A stretch of 64,000 nt of DNA, taken from assembly GCF_024055895.1 (NCBI RefSeq), contig NZ_JAMXLE010000003.1:372001-436000 (forward strand), in the 5' to 3' direction. The stretch comes from Rhizobium sp. L1K21 (GTDB taxonomy: Bacteria; Pseudomonadota; Alphaproteobacteria; Rhizobiales; Rhizobiaceae). The notes under the pieces are model-generated. The model did not search any database. It saw only the letters and a list, made by a program, of their open reading frames with translations, and was not told where the DNA came from. Of the stretch, positions 8,557 to 17,923 are shown one piece after another. Made by a program: the position numbers and the translations under genes. Position 1 is the first letter of the stretch. Each line of letters starts with the position of its first letter.

Positions 8557-9249
8557 ATGAGCATGGAGAAGGCTCTTCGCATTGAGCAACAGCCGCCACT
8601 CACCACTTTGGTGACCGAGCGTTTGAAGCAAGCAATCATTGATGGTGAGTTTCAGCTCGGAGAGAACGTGTCAGAAGACCGTCTCGCGGCTCTTTTCGGT
8701 GTCAGCCGCAGTCCGGTGAAAGAAGCGCTCAAGGCGCTGGAATTTGCGGGACTTGTCGAAATCCGCCCCAAACGCGGCACTTTCATCTTCGATCCATCCA
8801 TTGAGGATGTTGCCGAGCTTTGCAGCTTTCGTCTGATGATCGAAACCCAGGCTTGTCGTATGGCAATGCGCAATGCGCGAGACCCATTCCTCACGGAGCT
8901 GTCAGGCGTTGTTGACCGGATGCGCGATGCGCTGGAAGCGCGCAATGATCTCGATTACTCACGCGCCGACAATGACTATCATATCTCCTTTTTCAATCAT
9001 TGTGGCAACAAGCTGGTGCAGGATGCCTATCAGCTCGCCGAAGCCCGTATTGCAACAATCAGAACAATCCTGACGGCACCCAACAAGGTTCAGCGCGAGC
9101 TGAGCTTTTCCGAACATTGCATGATGCTTGACGCTCTCAAGGTCGATGACTGGCATCGTTTCGATGCGCTGATGGATGAGCATATCGGGCGCACCATGCG
9201 CGGTGTCACCAGCATCCTTTCTTCCAATCAGAATGATAGCAACCAATGA
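8557..9249 (+). CDS. GntR family transcriptional regulator, FCD subfamily
   Basis: About 230 residues: an N-terminal winged helix (LAALFGVSRSPVKEALKALE, then KRGTFIF) and a C-terminal FCD domain (FRLMIETQACRMA, DNDYHISFFNHCGN, with metal-ligand-like Asp and His residues). Three in-frame ATGs (8545, 8557, 8563) are available. AGGAG at 8548-8552 lies inside the first and best serves 8557 or 8563. The gene is first in a long co-directional operon and its stop overlaps the next start (ATGA). It is the likely repressor acting at the palindrome at 8513-8528. Confidence 0.88.
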   Translation: MSMEKALRIEQQPPLTTLVTERLKQAIIDGEFQLGENVSEDRLAALFGVSRSPVKEALKALEFAGLVEIRPKRGTFIFDPSIEDVAELCSFRLMIETQACRMAMRNARDPFLTELSGVVDRMRDALEARNDLDYSRADNDYHISFFNHCGNKLVQDAYQLAEARIATIRTILTAPNKVQRELSFSEHCMMLDALKVDDWHRFDALMDEHIGRTMRGVTSILSSNQNDSNQ

Positions 9250-10109
9250 CCAAGCAAGCTGATTATCTTAGAGGGCTGCTTTCGGCAGGTCCCATTGTTG
9301 CGGCTCCCGGTGCGCCGGATCCGTTGACTGCGCGCCTTGTTGAACAGGCAGGATTTCCTGCAATCTACATGACGGGTTTCGGTGCCACCGCCACGCGGCT
9401 GGGCCAGCCCGACATCGGTCTGCTGACGCAGACGGAGATGGCCGAACATGCCCGCAACATGGTTCGGGCTACCTCCATACCGGTGATAGCCGATGCCGAT
9501 ACCGGTTATGGCGGTCCCTCCAACATCAAGCGTACGGTTGAAGAATATATTCAGGCTGGCGTGGCCGCATTGCATCTCGAAGATCAGGTTGCGCCAAAGC
9601 GGTGCGGGCAACTTGCCGGTATCAAGCTGATGGATGCTGCTGAATCGGCCCTGCGATTGAAAGCAGCCATTGCTGCGCGTGAAGACGATTCCCTTGTCAT
9701 TATCGGACGCACCGACGCAATGCCCGCGCTTGGGGCTGATGAAGCAATTGACCGCGCAAAGCGCTATCAGGATGCAGGCGTTGATCTCGTGTTTGTCGAT
9801 GGGATCAAGAAAATATCCGAAGTCGAGGCTGTGGCGCGCGAAATCGCCGGGCCGAAGGTGGTGTCGATTGTCGATGGAAATGAAACCACCGCGCTGAAAG
9901 CCTCCGACCTGGAGGAAATGGGCTTTTCGGTTGTCTTCTATGCTGTCACCACACTCTTTGCAGCCGCGCGCGCAAGTGCGGAAGCATTGAGGCATCTCAA
10001 AAAAAACGGCAGCCCTGCCGGCGGGCCGGCGGCCATGTCATATGCGGACTTTTCCGATGTCGTGGGACTAGCGCAGCATCAGGACCTGGATGAGAGTTAC
10101 GGCGCATGA
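9246..10109 (+). CDS. Isocitrate lyase/PEP mutase superfamily lyase
   Basis: The 287-residue TIM-barrel protein has the family metal-binding region IADADTGYGG and the catalytic loop EDQVAPKRCGQ, the counterpart of the KKCGH motif of isocitrate lyase and KRCGH of methylisocitrate lyase; here the final His is Gln. Members cleave C-C bonds of substituted malates, citrates or oxaloacetate. Candidates include 2,3-dimethylmalate lyase and oxaloacetate decarboxylase. It is translationally coupled to the regulator before it and to the SDR after it (both ATGA). The changed His makes classical methylisocitrate lyase activity less likely. Confidence 0.8.
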   Translation: MTKQADYLRGLLSAGPIVAAPGAPDPLTARLVEQAGFPAIYMTGFGATATRLGQPDIGLLTQTEMAEHARNMVRATSIPVIADADTGYGGPSNIKRTVEEYIQAGVAALHLEDQVAPKRCGQLAGIKLMDAAESALRLKAAIAAREDDSLVIIGRTDAMPALGADEAIDRAKRYQDAGVDLVFVDGIKKISEVEAVAREIAGPKVVSIVDGNETTALKASDLEEMGFSVVFYAVTTLFAAARASAEALRHLKKNGSPAGGPAAMSYADFSDVVGLAQHQDLDESYGA

Positions 10110-10831
10110 GCAACGCGTGTGTTCTCATTACAGGCGCTGCGCGTGGCATTGGCCTCGCCATTGCGAAAGCCGTTGTTCATACAGGCAATCGCGCCATTCT
10201 TTGGGATGTCGACGCCAGCGCACTGCAGGAAAGAGCCAGCGAACTTGGGTCGCTCTCATGCTTCGCAAATGCGGACATTTCAGACCCCGATTCTATAGAC
10301 GAGGCCACACGCGCGCTCCCTTCCGGCTGGGCACCCACGCACCTCGTCAACAATGCAGGCGTGCTGGGCCAGAAGATGGCGCTGGATGCAATCGATCCCG
10401 GCGAAATCGACAGGGTGCTTTCAATCAATGTCAAAGGGCTGATGCTTTCAACGCAAGCGTTCCTGAAAACGCGCAGGGCGCATGCAAATGCTGCCATCGT
10501 CAACATGTCATCGATTGCCGGCTTCAACGGCGGTGCTCCCGGCCATGCGGTCTATGGGGCGACCAAAGGTGCGGTGTTGGCTTTGACACGGGCAATGGCG
10601 CGCGATCTTGCCCCGGAAATTCGGGTCAATGCCATCGCTCCAGGCATTATCGAGACGGATATGCAGAAAGGCGTTTTCGCTGATGACAGCGCCATGCGCC
10701 AGCTTGCTGACACAATACCGCAAAAGCGGATTGGAACGGCTGCGGATGTTGCCGAAACGGCATGCCATCTGCTGTTCGGTGCGTCTTACGTCACTGGCGA
10801 AATCATCAGAGTTGCGGGAGGACGGATTTGA
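10106..10831 (+). CDS. Short-chain dehydrogenase/reductase
   Basis: A 241-residue classical SDR. The cofactor motif is TGAARGIG near the N terminus, NNAGVLG follows, the catalytic Ser lies in SSIAG and the Tyr/Lys pair is YGATK. It ends with the common GGRI tail. Lacking a basic residue pattern that would mark NADP, it probably uses NAD. Within the operon it would oxidise a hydroxy-acid or a polyol intermediate. The stop codon overlaps the TTG start of the TRAP small permease. Confidence 0.88.
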   Translation: MSNACVLITGAARGIGLAIAKAVVHTGNRAILWDVDASALQERASELGSLSCFANADISDPDSIDEATRALPSGWAPTHLVNNAGVLGQKMALDAIDPGEIDRVLSINVKGLMLSTQAFLKTRRAHANAAIVNMSSIAGFNGGAPGHAVYGATKGAVLALTRAMARDLAPEIRVNAIAPGIIETDMQKGVFADDSAMRQLADTIPQKRIGTAADVAETACHLLFGASYVTGEIIRVAGGRI

Positions 10832-11331
10832 AACGCGCAATTGATCTCTTTTTCCAGGGGCTGGAATGGCTTCTGGCGCTGTTGCTTGCCGGGATGACGA
10901 TCATGGTCTTCGGCAATGTGGTCCTGCGTTATGGCTTTCGTTCGGGCATCGACGTTTCGGAAGAGCTGTCGCGCTTCTTTTTTGTCTGGCTGATCTTTCT
11001 CGGCGCCATCGTTGCCATGCGGCGCAACATGCATATGGGCTTTGATCTGGTGCTTCATGTTGTTGGCCCCAATACCCAGCGTATGCTGCTGACAATTGCC
11101 AATGTGCTGATTTTGGGCGTCTGCATGATCGTCCTTTCAGGTTCCCTGATGCAGTTTCACATCAATGCGACAAACCACGCACCGGTAACCGGGCTTTCCA
11201 TGGGTTGGGTGTTCGGTGTTGCAATTCCAATGAGTACACTTGTCGGGATCATGGCTGCCATACGTGCGGTCGGATATGCGACAGGACGTCTTTCAGGCGT
11301 TCCGGAAAACGAAGCGGGGTTCAGCGAATGA
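10828..11331 (+). CDS. TRAP transporter small permease (DctQ type)
   Basis: This protein of about 167 residues has four predicted membrane segments and the family motif FGNVVLRYGF, with EELSRFFFVWLIFLGA after it, typical of DctQ. The open frame begins upstream, but the natural start is the TTG at 10828: GGGAGGA lies 5 nt upstream and the TTGA overlap with the SDR stop couples the genes. It forms the QM membrane complex with the large permease that follows. Confidence 0.88.
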   Translation: MKRAIDLFFQGLEWLLALLLAGMTIMVFGNVVLRYGFRSGIDVSEELSRFFFVWLIFLGAIVAMRRNMHMGFDLVLHVVGPNTQRMLLTIANVLILGVCMIVLSGSLMQFHINATNHAPVTGLSMGWVFGVAIPMSTLVGIMAAIRAVGYATGRLSGVPENEAGFSE

Positions 11332-12605
11332 CCCTCCTCATTTTCATCGGCACGCTTGCAGCAACACTCATGACGGGCGTTCCGGTTGCCTTTGCATTGC
11401 TCATTTGTGCGGCTGCCATGGGCTATGCACTCGGTCTTTTCGACCCCCAAATTATCACGCAACGCATGATCGTTGGGGCAAACAGCTTTCCGCTCTTGGC
11501 TATTCCATTCTTTCTTCTTGCAGGGGAATTGATGAATGCAGGCGGCATGTCGCGCCGCATCATCAGGTTCGCCATGGCATTTGTTGGCCATTTGCGCGGC
11601 GGACTGGGTGTCGTCGCGATTTTCGCGGCGGTCATCCTGGCGAGCCTTTCTGGTTCGGCGGCGGCTGACACTGCTGCGTTGATCTCCATCCTTCTGCCGA
11701 TGATGCGCGAGTCCGGTCATGATGAGGCGCGTGCTGTTGGTCTCATGGCGTCAGGCGGCGTTATCGCGCCCATCATCCCGCCGTCCATTGCCTACATCAT
11801 CTTCGGTGTGGCAACCGACCTTTCCATTTCGCAGCTATTTATGGCTGGCATCGTTCCCGGCGTATTGATGGGTGTCGGCGCTTTGACGGCCTGGATCATT
11901 GTGGCACGACGCGAAAACGTTGCCGCCCTGCCCCGCCAAGGCTGGCGGGAGCGGGCAAAAGTCACCCGCTCGGCAATTTGGTCACTCGGCATGCCCGTCA
12001 TCATCCTGGGCGGTATAAGGTTTGGTATCGTGACACCAACCGAGGCCGCAGTTATCGCCGCCGTTTACGCCATCTTTGTTGGCATGGTCATTCACCGAGA
12101 ACTCTCGGTCAGGCAACTTTTTGAAGCATTCCGCAGTGCAGCCCTCACCACCGCAGTTGTCATGATGCTGGCCGCTGCAGCGCTTGCTACAGGATGGTTC
12201 ATTTCCGTCGCAGATCTTTCGGGCATCGTGCTTGATCTCGTCAGACCGCTGGCTGAACACCCCACTCTGCTTCTGCTCGTCGTGATGGCAGTGGTTCTGA
12301 TTATCGGCACCATGCTCGACATGGGCCCCACGATCCTGATCCTTGCCCCGGTTCTGCTTCCTGTCGTGACCAAAGCAGGCATCGATCCGATCTATTTCGG
12401 CGTGCTCTTTGTGATCAACACCGCCATCGGATTGGTCACGCCACCCGTCGGCATAGTTCTGTCGGTGTCGGCAGGAGTGTCAAACGTGCCGCTTCATAGG
12501 GTCGCCAAGGGGGCGGCGCCATTCATCTTAGCGCAGGTCATTGTCCTGCTGTTGCTCGTGCTCTTTCCGCAGCTTGTGCTTGGACCATTGCAGTGGCTGC
12601 GCTGA
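11328..12605 (+). CDS. TRAP transporter large permease (DctM type)
   Basis: A protein of 425 residues with about 12 hydrophobic segments, the normal DctM size. Characteristic stretches are LLAIPFFLLAGELMNAGG near residue 60, LASLSGSAAADTAA, and GGVIAPIIPPSIAYIIFG, which form the substrate and sodium path of the M subunit. The ATG overlaps the stop of the small permease by 4 bp (ATGA). With DctQ and the binding protein it imports an organic acid by sodium symport; the surrounding enzymes suggest a cyclic or branched hydroxy-acid. Confidence 0.92.
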   Translation: MTLLIFIGTLAATLMTGVPVAFALLICAAAMGYALGLFDPQIITQRMIVGANSFPLLAIPFFLLAGELMNAGGMSRRIIRFAMAFVGHLRGGLGVVAIFAAVILASLSGSAAADTAALISILLPMMRESGHDEARAVGLMASGGVIAPIIPPSIAYIIFGVATDLSISQLFMAGIVPGVLMGVGALTAWIIVARRENVAALPRQGWRERAKVTRSAIWSLGMPVIILGGIRFGIVTPTEAAVIAAVYAIFVGMVIHRELSVRQLFEAFRSAALTTAVVMMLAAAALATGWFISVADLSGIVLDLVRPLAEHPTLLLLVVMAVVLIIGTMLDMGPTILILAPVLLPVVTKAGIDPIYFGVLFVINTAIGLVTPPVGIVLSVSAGVSNVPLHRVAKGAAPFILAQVIVLLLLVLFPQLVLGPLQWLR

Positions 12606-12651
12606 GAAACACCAATCCCGGAAATCCGGATAATACTAGAGGAGGTAAACA

Positions 12652-13659
12652 ATGAAACTCAAGACTCTCGCTTTGGCGCTTGCCGCCACAGTTGCCTTTT
12701 CGGCGTCAGCAATGGCTGCTGAATACGGTTCACACACATTCAAGGTGTCCAACGGTGCTGGTCCAGACCATCCCGTGGCCGCTGGCGTTGACGGAATGTC
12801 TGCATGCCTGGAGGCTGGCTCCGATGGCGCAATGAAATTGCGCGGTTTCTATTCCGGCCAACTTGGTGATGATGCCGAAGCCACACAGTCAGTGCGTGCA
12901 GGCTCAATCGAGATGGTGGTGACAGGCGCTGCAGCCATTGGCGGTATTGAGCCTGCAATGAGCGTTTTCGGTCTACCGTTCCTGTTTGCGAACGACAAGG
13001 AAGTCGACGCAATCATGACCGGCCCATATTTCGATTACCTGGCCGCCAAGATGCCGCAACATGACTTGATCCTTCTTTCGATCTGGGAAAACGGCTTCCG
13101 CAACGCGACCAACTCGAAGCGCCCGATTGAAAAAGTCGCTGACTTCGATGGTTTGAACTTCCGCGTGATGCAGAACAACATCTTCCTGGACACGTTCCGC
13201 CGCCTGGGGGCCAACCCGGTGCCTATGGCGTTTGGCGAAGTCTTCACCGCGCTGGAAACCGGTGCTGTTGATGGCCAGGAGAATCCGCTGCCCCTGATCG
13301 AGGCATCAAAGTTCTATGAGGTGCAGAAATACCTGACACTGACGCGCCATGCCTATTCGCCGACACCGGTTCTCATGTCCAAGTCTGTCTGGGAAGGTCT
13401 GAACGCTGACGAGCAGGCGCTTGTCATGAAATGTGCATCCGAGGGCCGCGACGCTCAGGTGGCACGCAGCCGCGCAGCCACTGAGGAAGCTGCGCAGGAA
13501 TTGCAGTCGGAAGGCATGCAGATCTCTGAATTGTCTGAAGATGAAATGGCCAAACTGCGCGAAATCGTTGCTCCTGTCTATGAAACCGCAATCCCGGATA
13601 TCGGACAGGAAAACTTCGACAAGCTGATGGCTGAACTCAAAGCGATCCGCGGAGAGTAA
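12652..13659 (+). CDS. TRAP transporter solute-binding protein (DctP type)
   Basis: The 335-residue periplasmic protein starts with a clear signal peptide cut after SAMAA. GAGGAGGT lies close before the ATG. Conserved family parts are GQLGDDAEATQSVRAGSIEM, the ligand-contacting Arg in ENGFRNATNS, FDGLNFRVM and TALETGAVDGQENP. It captures the substrate and passes it to the QM permease. The hairpin just downstream may stabilise its message and raise its level over the other operon genes. The ligand is not identifiable from sequence alone. Confidence 0.92.
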   Translation: MKLKTLALALAATVAFSASAMAAEYGSHTFKVSNGAGPDHPVAAGVDGMSACLEAGSDGAMKLRGFYSGQLGDDAEATQSVRAGSIEMVVTGAAAIGGIEPAMSVFGLPFLFANDKEVDAIMTGPYFDYLAAKMPQHDLILLSIWENGFRNATNSKRPIEKVADFDGLNFRVMQNNIFLDTFRRLGANPVPMAFGEVFTALETGAVDGQENPLPLIEASKFYEVQKYLTLTRHAYSPTPVLMSKSVWEGLNADEQALVMKCASEGRDAQVARSRAATEEAAQELQSEGMQISELSEDEMAKLREIVAPVYETAIPDIGQENFDKLMAELKAIRGE

Positions 13660-13670
13660 GACAGACATAT

Positions 13671-13698
13671 CGTCCCGGCACGTCATCGTGCCGGGACG
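13671..13698 (+). terminator. Intercistronic hairpin (attenuator or mRNA stabiliser)
   Basis: CGTCCCGGCAC and GTGCCGGGACG form a perfect 11-bp, GC-rich stem with a GTCATC loop, 11 nt after the binding-protein stop. No T-run follows. The downstream genes are in the same direction and need this message, so partial termination or protection from 3' decay is more likely than a full stop. Confidence 0.6.
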
Positions 13699-13721
13699 TA
13701 TTCCACCCAAACGGAGTTGAA

Positions 13722-15137
13722 ATGGTCGAACTGGCCCACCATCAAATCGCCTGCATTGAAGCGCTGAAAGCGCATTTTGCCCCCGCCGCCTGCCTGACGG
13801 GTACCGAAGTGCCAAAGCGCAATGAAGCGGATACAAGCTTTTTGCCCCCCATCGTTCCGATTGCCGTTGTCCGCCCGGATACTCCTGAAGGCGTTGCTGC
13901 GGCTGTGCGTATCTGTGCCAACCATGGTGTTTCGATCGTCCCGCAGGGCGGGCTTACCGGCCTTGCCGGCGGCGCACACCCGATAGACGGTGCTGTTGCA
14001 CTGTCGCTGGAAAGATTTGCGGGTATTGAAGACATTGACCCCGCATCAGCTACGATGACTGTGCGTGCCGGTACACCGCTTGAAGTGATCCAGAAGGCTG
14101 CAGCCGACGCCGGCTTCTTTATACCGCTTGATCTCGGTGCGCGCGGCAGCTGCGTCATCGGCGGCAATCTTGGAACCAATGCCGGTGGCAATCGTGTGAT
14201 CCGTTATGGCATGGCACGAGAAATGGTTTTGGGGCTCGAATACGTTCTTGCCGATGGCACGCTGGTGAGCGGCCTCAACAAGATGATCAAGAACAACGCA
14301 GGTTACGATCTCAAGCAGATCTTCATAGGTTCTGAGGGCACGCTTGGCGTGATCACACGGGCAGTGCTGAAACTCCAGCCGCAGCCGGGTGTCACCGTGG
14401 CCGCCCTTTGCGGCTTGAGCAGCTACGATGCCGTCGTCTCCCTTCTAGGAGCCGCGCGCCGCGGTCTGGGGCCGCTCATGTCCGCCTTTGAAGTGATGTG
14501 GCCGGACTATTGGAAAGAGGCGACCGAAACGGTCCCAGGGATCCGCAAGCCGATTGCCGGTGCGCATCAATTTTATGTGCTTGTCGAGGTTCAAGGTTTG
14601 TCTGAGGCTGTCGACACGCCCCGCTTCATGAGCTGGATCGAAGAACAATTTGAAGCTGGTTTGGTCGAGGACGCTGCGATTTCGCAAAGCATGGCAGATG
14701 TCGCCGATTTCTGGCGAACCCGCGATGCAGCGGGCGAATTCCAGATCGTGCTTGGTCCTCACGTCGCCTTCGATATCGGCTTGCCCGTCAAAAGCATGGA
14801 TGACTTCGCGCGCGAATGCCGTAAGCGGCTTTCCGATGCTGTGCCCAATGCACTGTCGGTCTATTACGGCCATATCGGCGACGGCAACATCCATATCGTG
14901 GCGCTGCAACAAGGTGCCGCGAAACAACCGTCCGAGCAGATATCGCGGATCGTCTATGAAACCGTGCGAGAGTTTGATGGAACCGTTTCAGCAGAGCACG
15001 GGATAGGGACTGTGAAGAAGCCCTATCTTGGTTTCACGCGCTCCAAGGAAGAGTTGGCTCTTATGGCGCAGCTGAAGAAGGCACTGGACCCGAACGGCAT
15101 TCTCAATCCGGGCAAAGTCTTTGACTGGCCGCAATAA
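13722..15137 (+). CDS. FAD-linked oxidase, GlcD/D-2-hydroxyacid dehydrogenase type
   Basis: A 471-residue flavoprotein. The N-terminal FAD_binding_4 domain shows VRPDTPEGVAAAV and PQGGLTGLAGGA. The C-terminal FAD-oxidase domain shows YGHIGDGNIHI, where the histidines bind metal in homologues, and VSAEHGIGTVKKPYL. This is the pattern of D-2-hydroxyglutarate, D-lactate or glycolate dehydrogenases. It oxidises a D-2-hydroxyacid to the 2-oxoacid and passes electrons to a carrier. It is followed 14 nt later by the aldolase, whose substrate would be such an oxoacid. Confidence 0.9.
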   Translation: MVELAHHQIACIEALKAHFAPAACLTGTEVPKRNEADTSFLPPIVPIAVVRPDTPEGVAAAVRICANHGVSIVPQGGLTGLAGGAHPIDGAVALSLERFAGIEDIDPASATMTVRAGTPLEVIQKAAADAGFFIPLDLGARGSCVIGGNLGTNAGGNRVIRYGMAREMVLGLEYVLADGTLVSGLNKMIKNNAGYDLKQIFIGSEGTLGVITRAVLKLQPQPGVTVAALCGLSSYDAVVSLLGAARRGLGPLMSAFEVMWPDYWKEATETVPGIRKPIAGAHQFYVLVEVQGLSEAVDTPRFMSWIEEQFEAGLVEDAAISQSMADVADFWRTRDAAGEFQIVLGPHVAFDIGLPVKSMDDFARECRKRLSDAVPNALSVYYGHIGDGNIHIVALQQGAAKQPSEQISRIVYETVREFDGTVSAEHGIGTVKKPYLGFTRSKEELALMAQLKKALDPNGILNPGKVFDWPQ

Positions 15138-15151
15138 TAAGGACAACTGAA

Positions 15152-15934
15152 ATGAATAGTCTGAAGCAGCGCCTTCTTGCTGGTGAGTTTGTTGCCGCGG
15201 CCTGGGTAGAACTCGGCAATGCTGATATTGCCGAGGCGATGGTCAGAGCCGGATGGTCTGTTATTGTCATTGACGGTGAACACGGAACCGGCGATCTGGA
15301 ACAGTGGGTGGCTGTAGCGCGGGCAGTGGAAGCTGCGGGCGGTGAGGTTGTCTTGCGTGTTCCCCACGGCCAGCCATGGATGTTGAATCGCGTGCTTGAT
15401 CGCGGCTTTCACTCCATCATCGTGCCGCGCGTCAACTCCGCCCAGGAGGCTCGTGTCATTGCCGATGCCTGCCGTTACCCGCCGCATGGAAACCGCGGCT
15501 ATGCCGCACCAATCGTGCGCGCCTCCGGCTTTGGTGCTGAACCGGACTATGCGCTGGAAACCGCGCATGAAGAGACCCTGATCATGGTCCAGTGCGAGCA
15601 TGTGGATGCGGTCAACAATATCGACGAACTCGCTGCCGTTAAAGGGATCGACGCTGTCTTCATCGGGCCCAATGATCTCGCCGGTTCGATCAACAGGCTG
15701 GAGCGTTTGCGGTCGCCCGAGGTTCTGGAACTGATCGAAAAGGTGGAGACTGAATGCAAGCGGCAGGGCCGCATGCTGGCGACTATTACCGGTGTGGAGA
15801 GGGGCTTTGGCGAACTCAAGGCACTCGGTTATGCCTTTGCGATCGGCATCAACGATGTCTCTCTCGTCGTAAACGGCGCACGCGCTGCAGCCAAGGATCG
15901 TGATCTTGCCATGACCGGTTCAGCAGCGCCCTGA
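15152..15934 (+). CDS. HpcH/HpaI family class II aldolase
   Basis: A 260-residue TIM-barrel aldolase with the family pattern VIDGEHGTGD, the metal-binding Glu in VQCEHVDAVNNI and the Asp in IGPNDLAGS. Such enzymes cleave 4-hydroxy-2-oxo-acids to pyruvate (or glyoxylate) and an aldehyde. It lies between the 2-hydroxyacid oxidase and the dehydratase, consistent with a late step in a catabolic route. The precise substrate is not known. Confidence 0.88.
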   Translation: MNSLKQRLLAGEFVAAAWVELGNADIAEAMVRAGWSVIVIDGEHGTGDLEQWVAVARAVEAAGGEVVLRVPHGQPWMLNRVLDRGFHSIIVPRVNSAQEARVIADACRYPPHGNRGYAAPIVRASGFGAEPDYALETAHEETLIMVQCEHVDAVNNIDELAAVKGIDAVFIGPNDLAGSINRLERLRSPEVLELIEKVETECKRQGRMLATITGVERGFGELKALGYAFAIGINDVSLVVNGARAAAKDRDLAMTGSAAP

Positions 15935-16006
15935 TTGAAAGGTGGATGCTGGACTGGCCGCGAGGCGGAGCGATAGCACGATCATAAATCGACGATAGGG
16001 TGAGTG

Positions 16007-17923
16007 ATGAAACTCAAGACTTCCATTGCAACGGTCTCTATCGCTGGAGATCTCCGCGACAAGCTCAACGCAATTGCGGCAGCCGGTTTCGATGGTGTGG
16101 AGATCTTCGAAAACGACTTTCTGACCTACGATGCCTCCCCATCAGAAGTCGGGAAAATGGTTCGCGATCTTGGAATGGAGATCACGCTGTTTCAGCCTTT
16201 TCGTGACTTTGAGGGGATGCCTGAACCTTTCCGATCACGCAATTTCGAGCGGGCTGAGCGCAAATTTGAGCTGATGAAAGAGATGGGAACCGATCTCATG
16301 CTCATCTGCTCGAACGTTTCCCCGGCCTCGCTTGGCGGTATAGACCGGGCGGCTGACGATTTGCGTGAGTTGGGTGAACACGCATCAAAACATGGGCTAC
16401 GTGTCGGTTTTGAGGCACTTGCCTGGGGGCGTCATATCTGGGACCACCGCGACGCCTGGGAAATTGTGCGCCGTGCCAACCATCCCAATATCGGCATTAT
16501 TCTCGACAGCTTTCACACACTTGCGCGCAAGATTGACGTCAACTCGATCCGGGCGATCCCCGGCGACCGGATTTTCATTGTGCAATTGGCCGATGCCCCC
16601 GTCATCGACATGGACCTGCTTTACTGGAGCCGCCACTTCCGCAACATGCCGGGCGAAGGCGATCTCCCGGTGACCGGGTTCATGCGCGCAGTTGCCGCGA
16701 CCGGGTATAATGGTCCGCTTTCGCTGGAGATCTTCAACGACCAATTCCGTGGGGGGTCGGCGACTGCCATTGCACGTGACGGGCATCGATCGCTGATTTG
16801 TCTCATGGATCAAGTCAGCCGGGCCGAAAGTGATATCGCAATTGAGGTAGCCGAAATGCCTGACCGCATTGATGTGCAGGCAGTGGCGTTCTTGGAGTTT
16901 GCTGCCAGTGAAGAAGAAGAGGCCAAGCTTTCGGCACTTCTCAAGACATTCGGATTCAATTTGGCAGGCCGGCACCGCAGCAAGGAGGCTCGACTTTACA
17001 AACAGGGTGCAATCAACATTGTCATCAACACTGAAAATCAGGGTTATGTTTCATCATACCACGCGGTCCGTGGTCTTGGTGCTTATGCAGTCGGCCTGAG
17101 GGTCGACGATGCAAGTGACGCGATTTCCAGAGCGAACGCTCTTGGCGTGAAGCTGTTCGAGCAGCCAGCCGCACCTGGCGAGGTCCAATTGAAGGGTATT
17201 GAAGGTGTTGGCGGCAGTATCATCTATTTCCTGGACGAATCCGAAGCCTTCTCAAACATCTGGGAACGGGAGTTCGTGCTTGAAAGTCCATCAGCGTCTG
17301 ATGACACCGCGGGTCTCACGCACGTGGATCATATCGCCGAGACAATGGCCTATGAGGAAATGCTGACCTGGCTTTTGTTTTATACATCCATATTCAACAT
17401 GAACCGTGCGCCAATGGTCGACGTCGTGGACCCGGGCGGGCTTGTGCGCAGCCAGGCCGTGCAAAATGGCGAAGGCACCCTGCGCCTGACCTTGAACGGT
17501 GCCGAAAACAGGCGCACTTTTGCAGGCAGGTTCATTGCTGAAAGCTTCGGCTCCGGATTTCAGCATCTAGCATTTGCCTCCGCTGATATTTTCAAGACCG
17601 CAAAGGCACTTGAAGAGCTTGGCTTCAAGTGCCTGAACGTGCCGGAAAATTATTACGACGATCTGGAGGCCCGTTTCGGGCTGGATCCTGATTTTGCAGA
17701 TCGGTTGAGACAGCATAAAATACTCTATGACCGGGACGACAAGGGCGGAGAGTTCTTTCAGATCTACAGCACGACGCTCGGTGAAGGTTTCTTCTTTGAA
17801 ATCGTCGAGCGGCGCGGCGCTTACGCAGGATACGGCGCCCTCAACGCGCCCTTCCGCATAGCTGCACAGAGAAGGGCCGAGCGGGCAACCTTGTCCTTGG
17901 ATGGCAATCGTCTGCTGGGGTGA
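16007..17923 (+). CDS. quiC: 3-dehydroshikimate dehydratase, two-domain QuiC type
   Basis: A protein of 638 residues. Residues 1-270 are a sugar-phosphate isomerase/epimerase TIM barrel (SIATVSIAGDLRDKL, EALAWGRHIWDHRDAW, IILDSFHTLAR, PLSLEIFND), and residues 285-630 are a 4-hydroxyphenylpyruvate dioxygenase-like tandem VOC half (LTHVDHIAETM, GSGFQHLAFAS, GFFFEIVERRG). This exact fusion is known in bacterial 3-dehydroshikimate dehydratases of quinate catabolism, which make protocatechuate. The second domain keeps H, H and E in the metal positions. A GTG at 16004 directly precedes the ATG; AGGG at 15997-16000 sets the ATG as start. No quinate dehydrogenase or ring-cleavage gene is in the operon, so the substrate could be a related cyclic compound. 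Confidence 0.8.
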   Translation: MKLKTSIATVSIAGDLRDKLNAIAAAGFDGVEIFENDFLTYDASPSEVGKMVRDLGMEITLFQPFRDFEGMPEPFRSRNFERAERKFELMKEMGTDLMLICSNVSPASLGGIDRAADDLRELGEHASKHGLRVGFEALAWGRHIWDHRDAWEIVRRANHPNIGIILDSFHTLARKIDVNSIRAIPGDRIFIVQLADAPVIDMDLLYWSRHFRNMPGEGDLPVTGFMRAVAATGYNGPLSLEIFNDQFRGGSATAIARDGHRSLICLMDQVSRAESDIAIEVAEMPDRIDVQAVAFLEFAASEEEEAKLSALLKTFGFNLAGRHRSKEARLYKQGAINIVINTENQGYVSSYHAVRGLGAYAVGLRVDDASDAISRANALGVKLFEQPAAPGEVQLKGIEGVGGSIIYFLDESEAFSNIWEREFVLESPSASDDTAGLTHVDHIAETMAYEEMLTWLLFYTSIFNMNRAPMVDVVDPGGLVRSQAVQNGEGTLRLTLNGAENRRTFAGRFIAESFGSGFQHLAFASADIFKTAKALEELGFKCLNVPENYYDDLEARFGLDPDFADRLRQHKILYDRDDKGGEFFQIYSTTLGEGFFFEIVERRGAYAGYGALNAPFRIAAQRRAERATLSLDGNRLLG

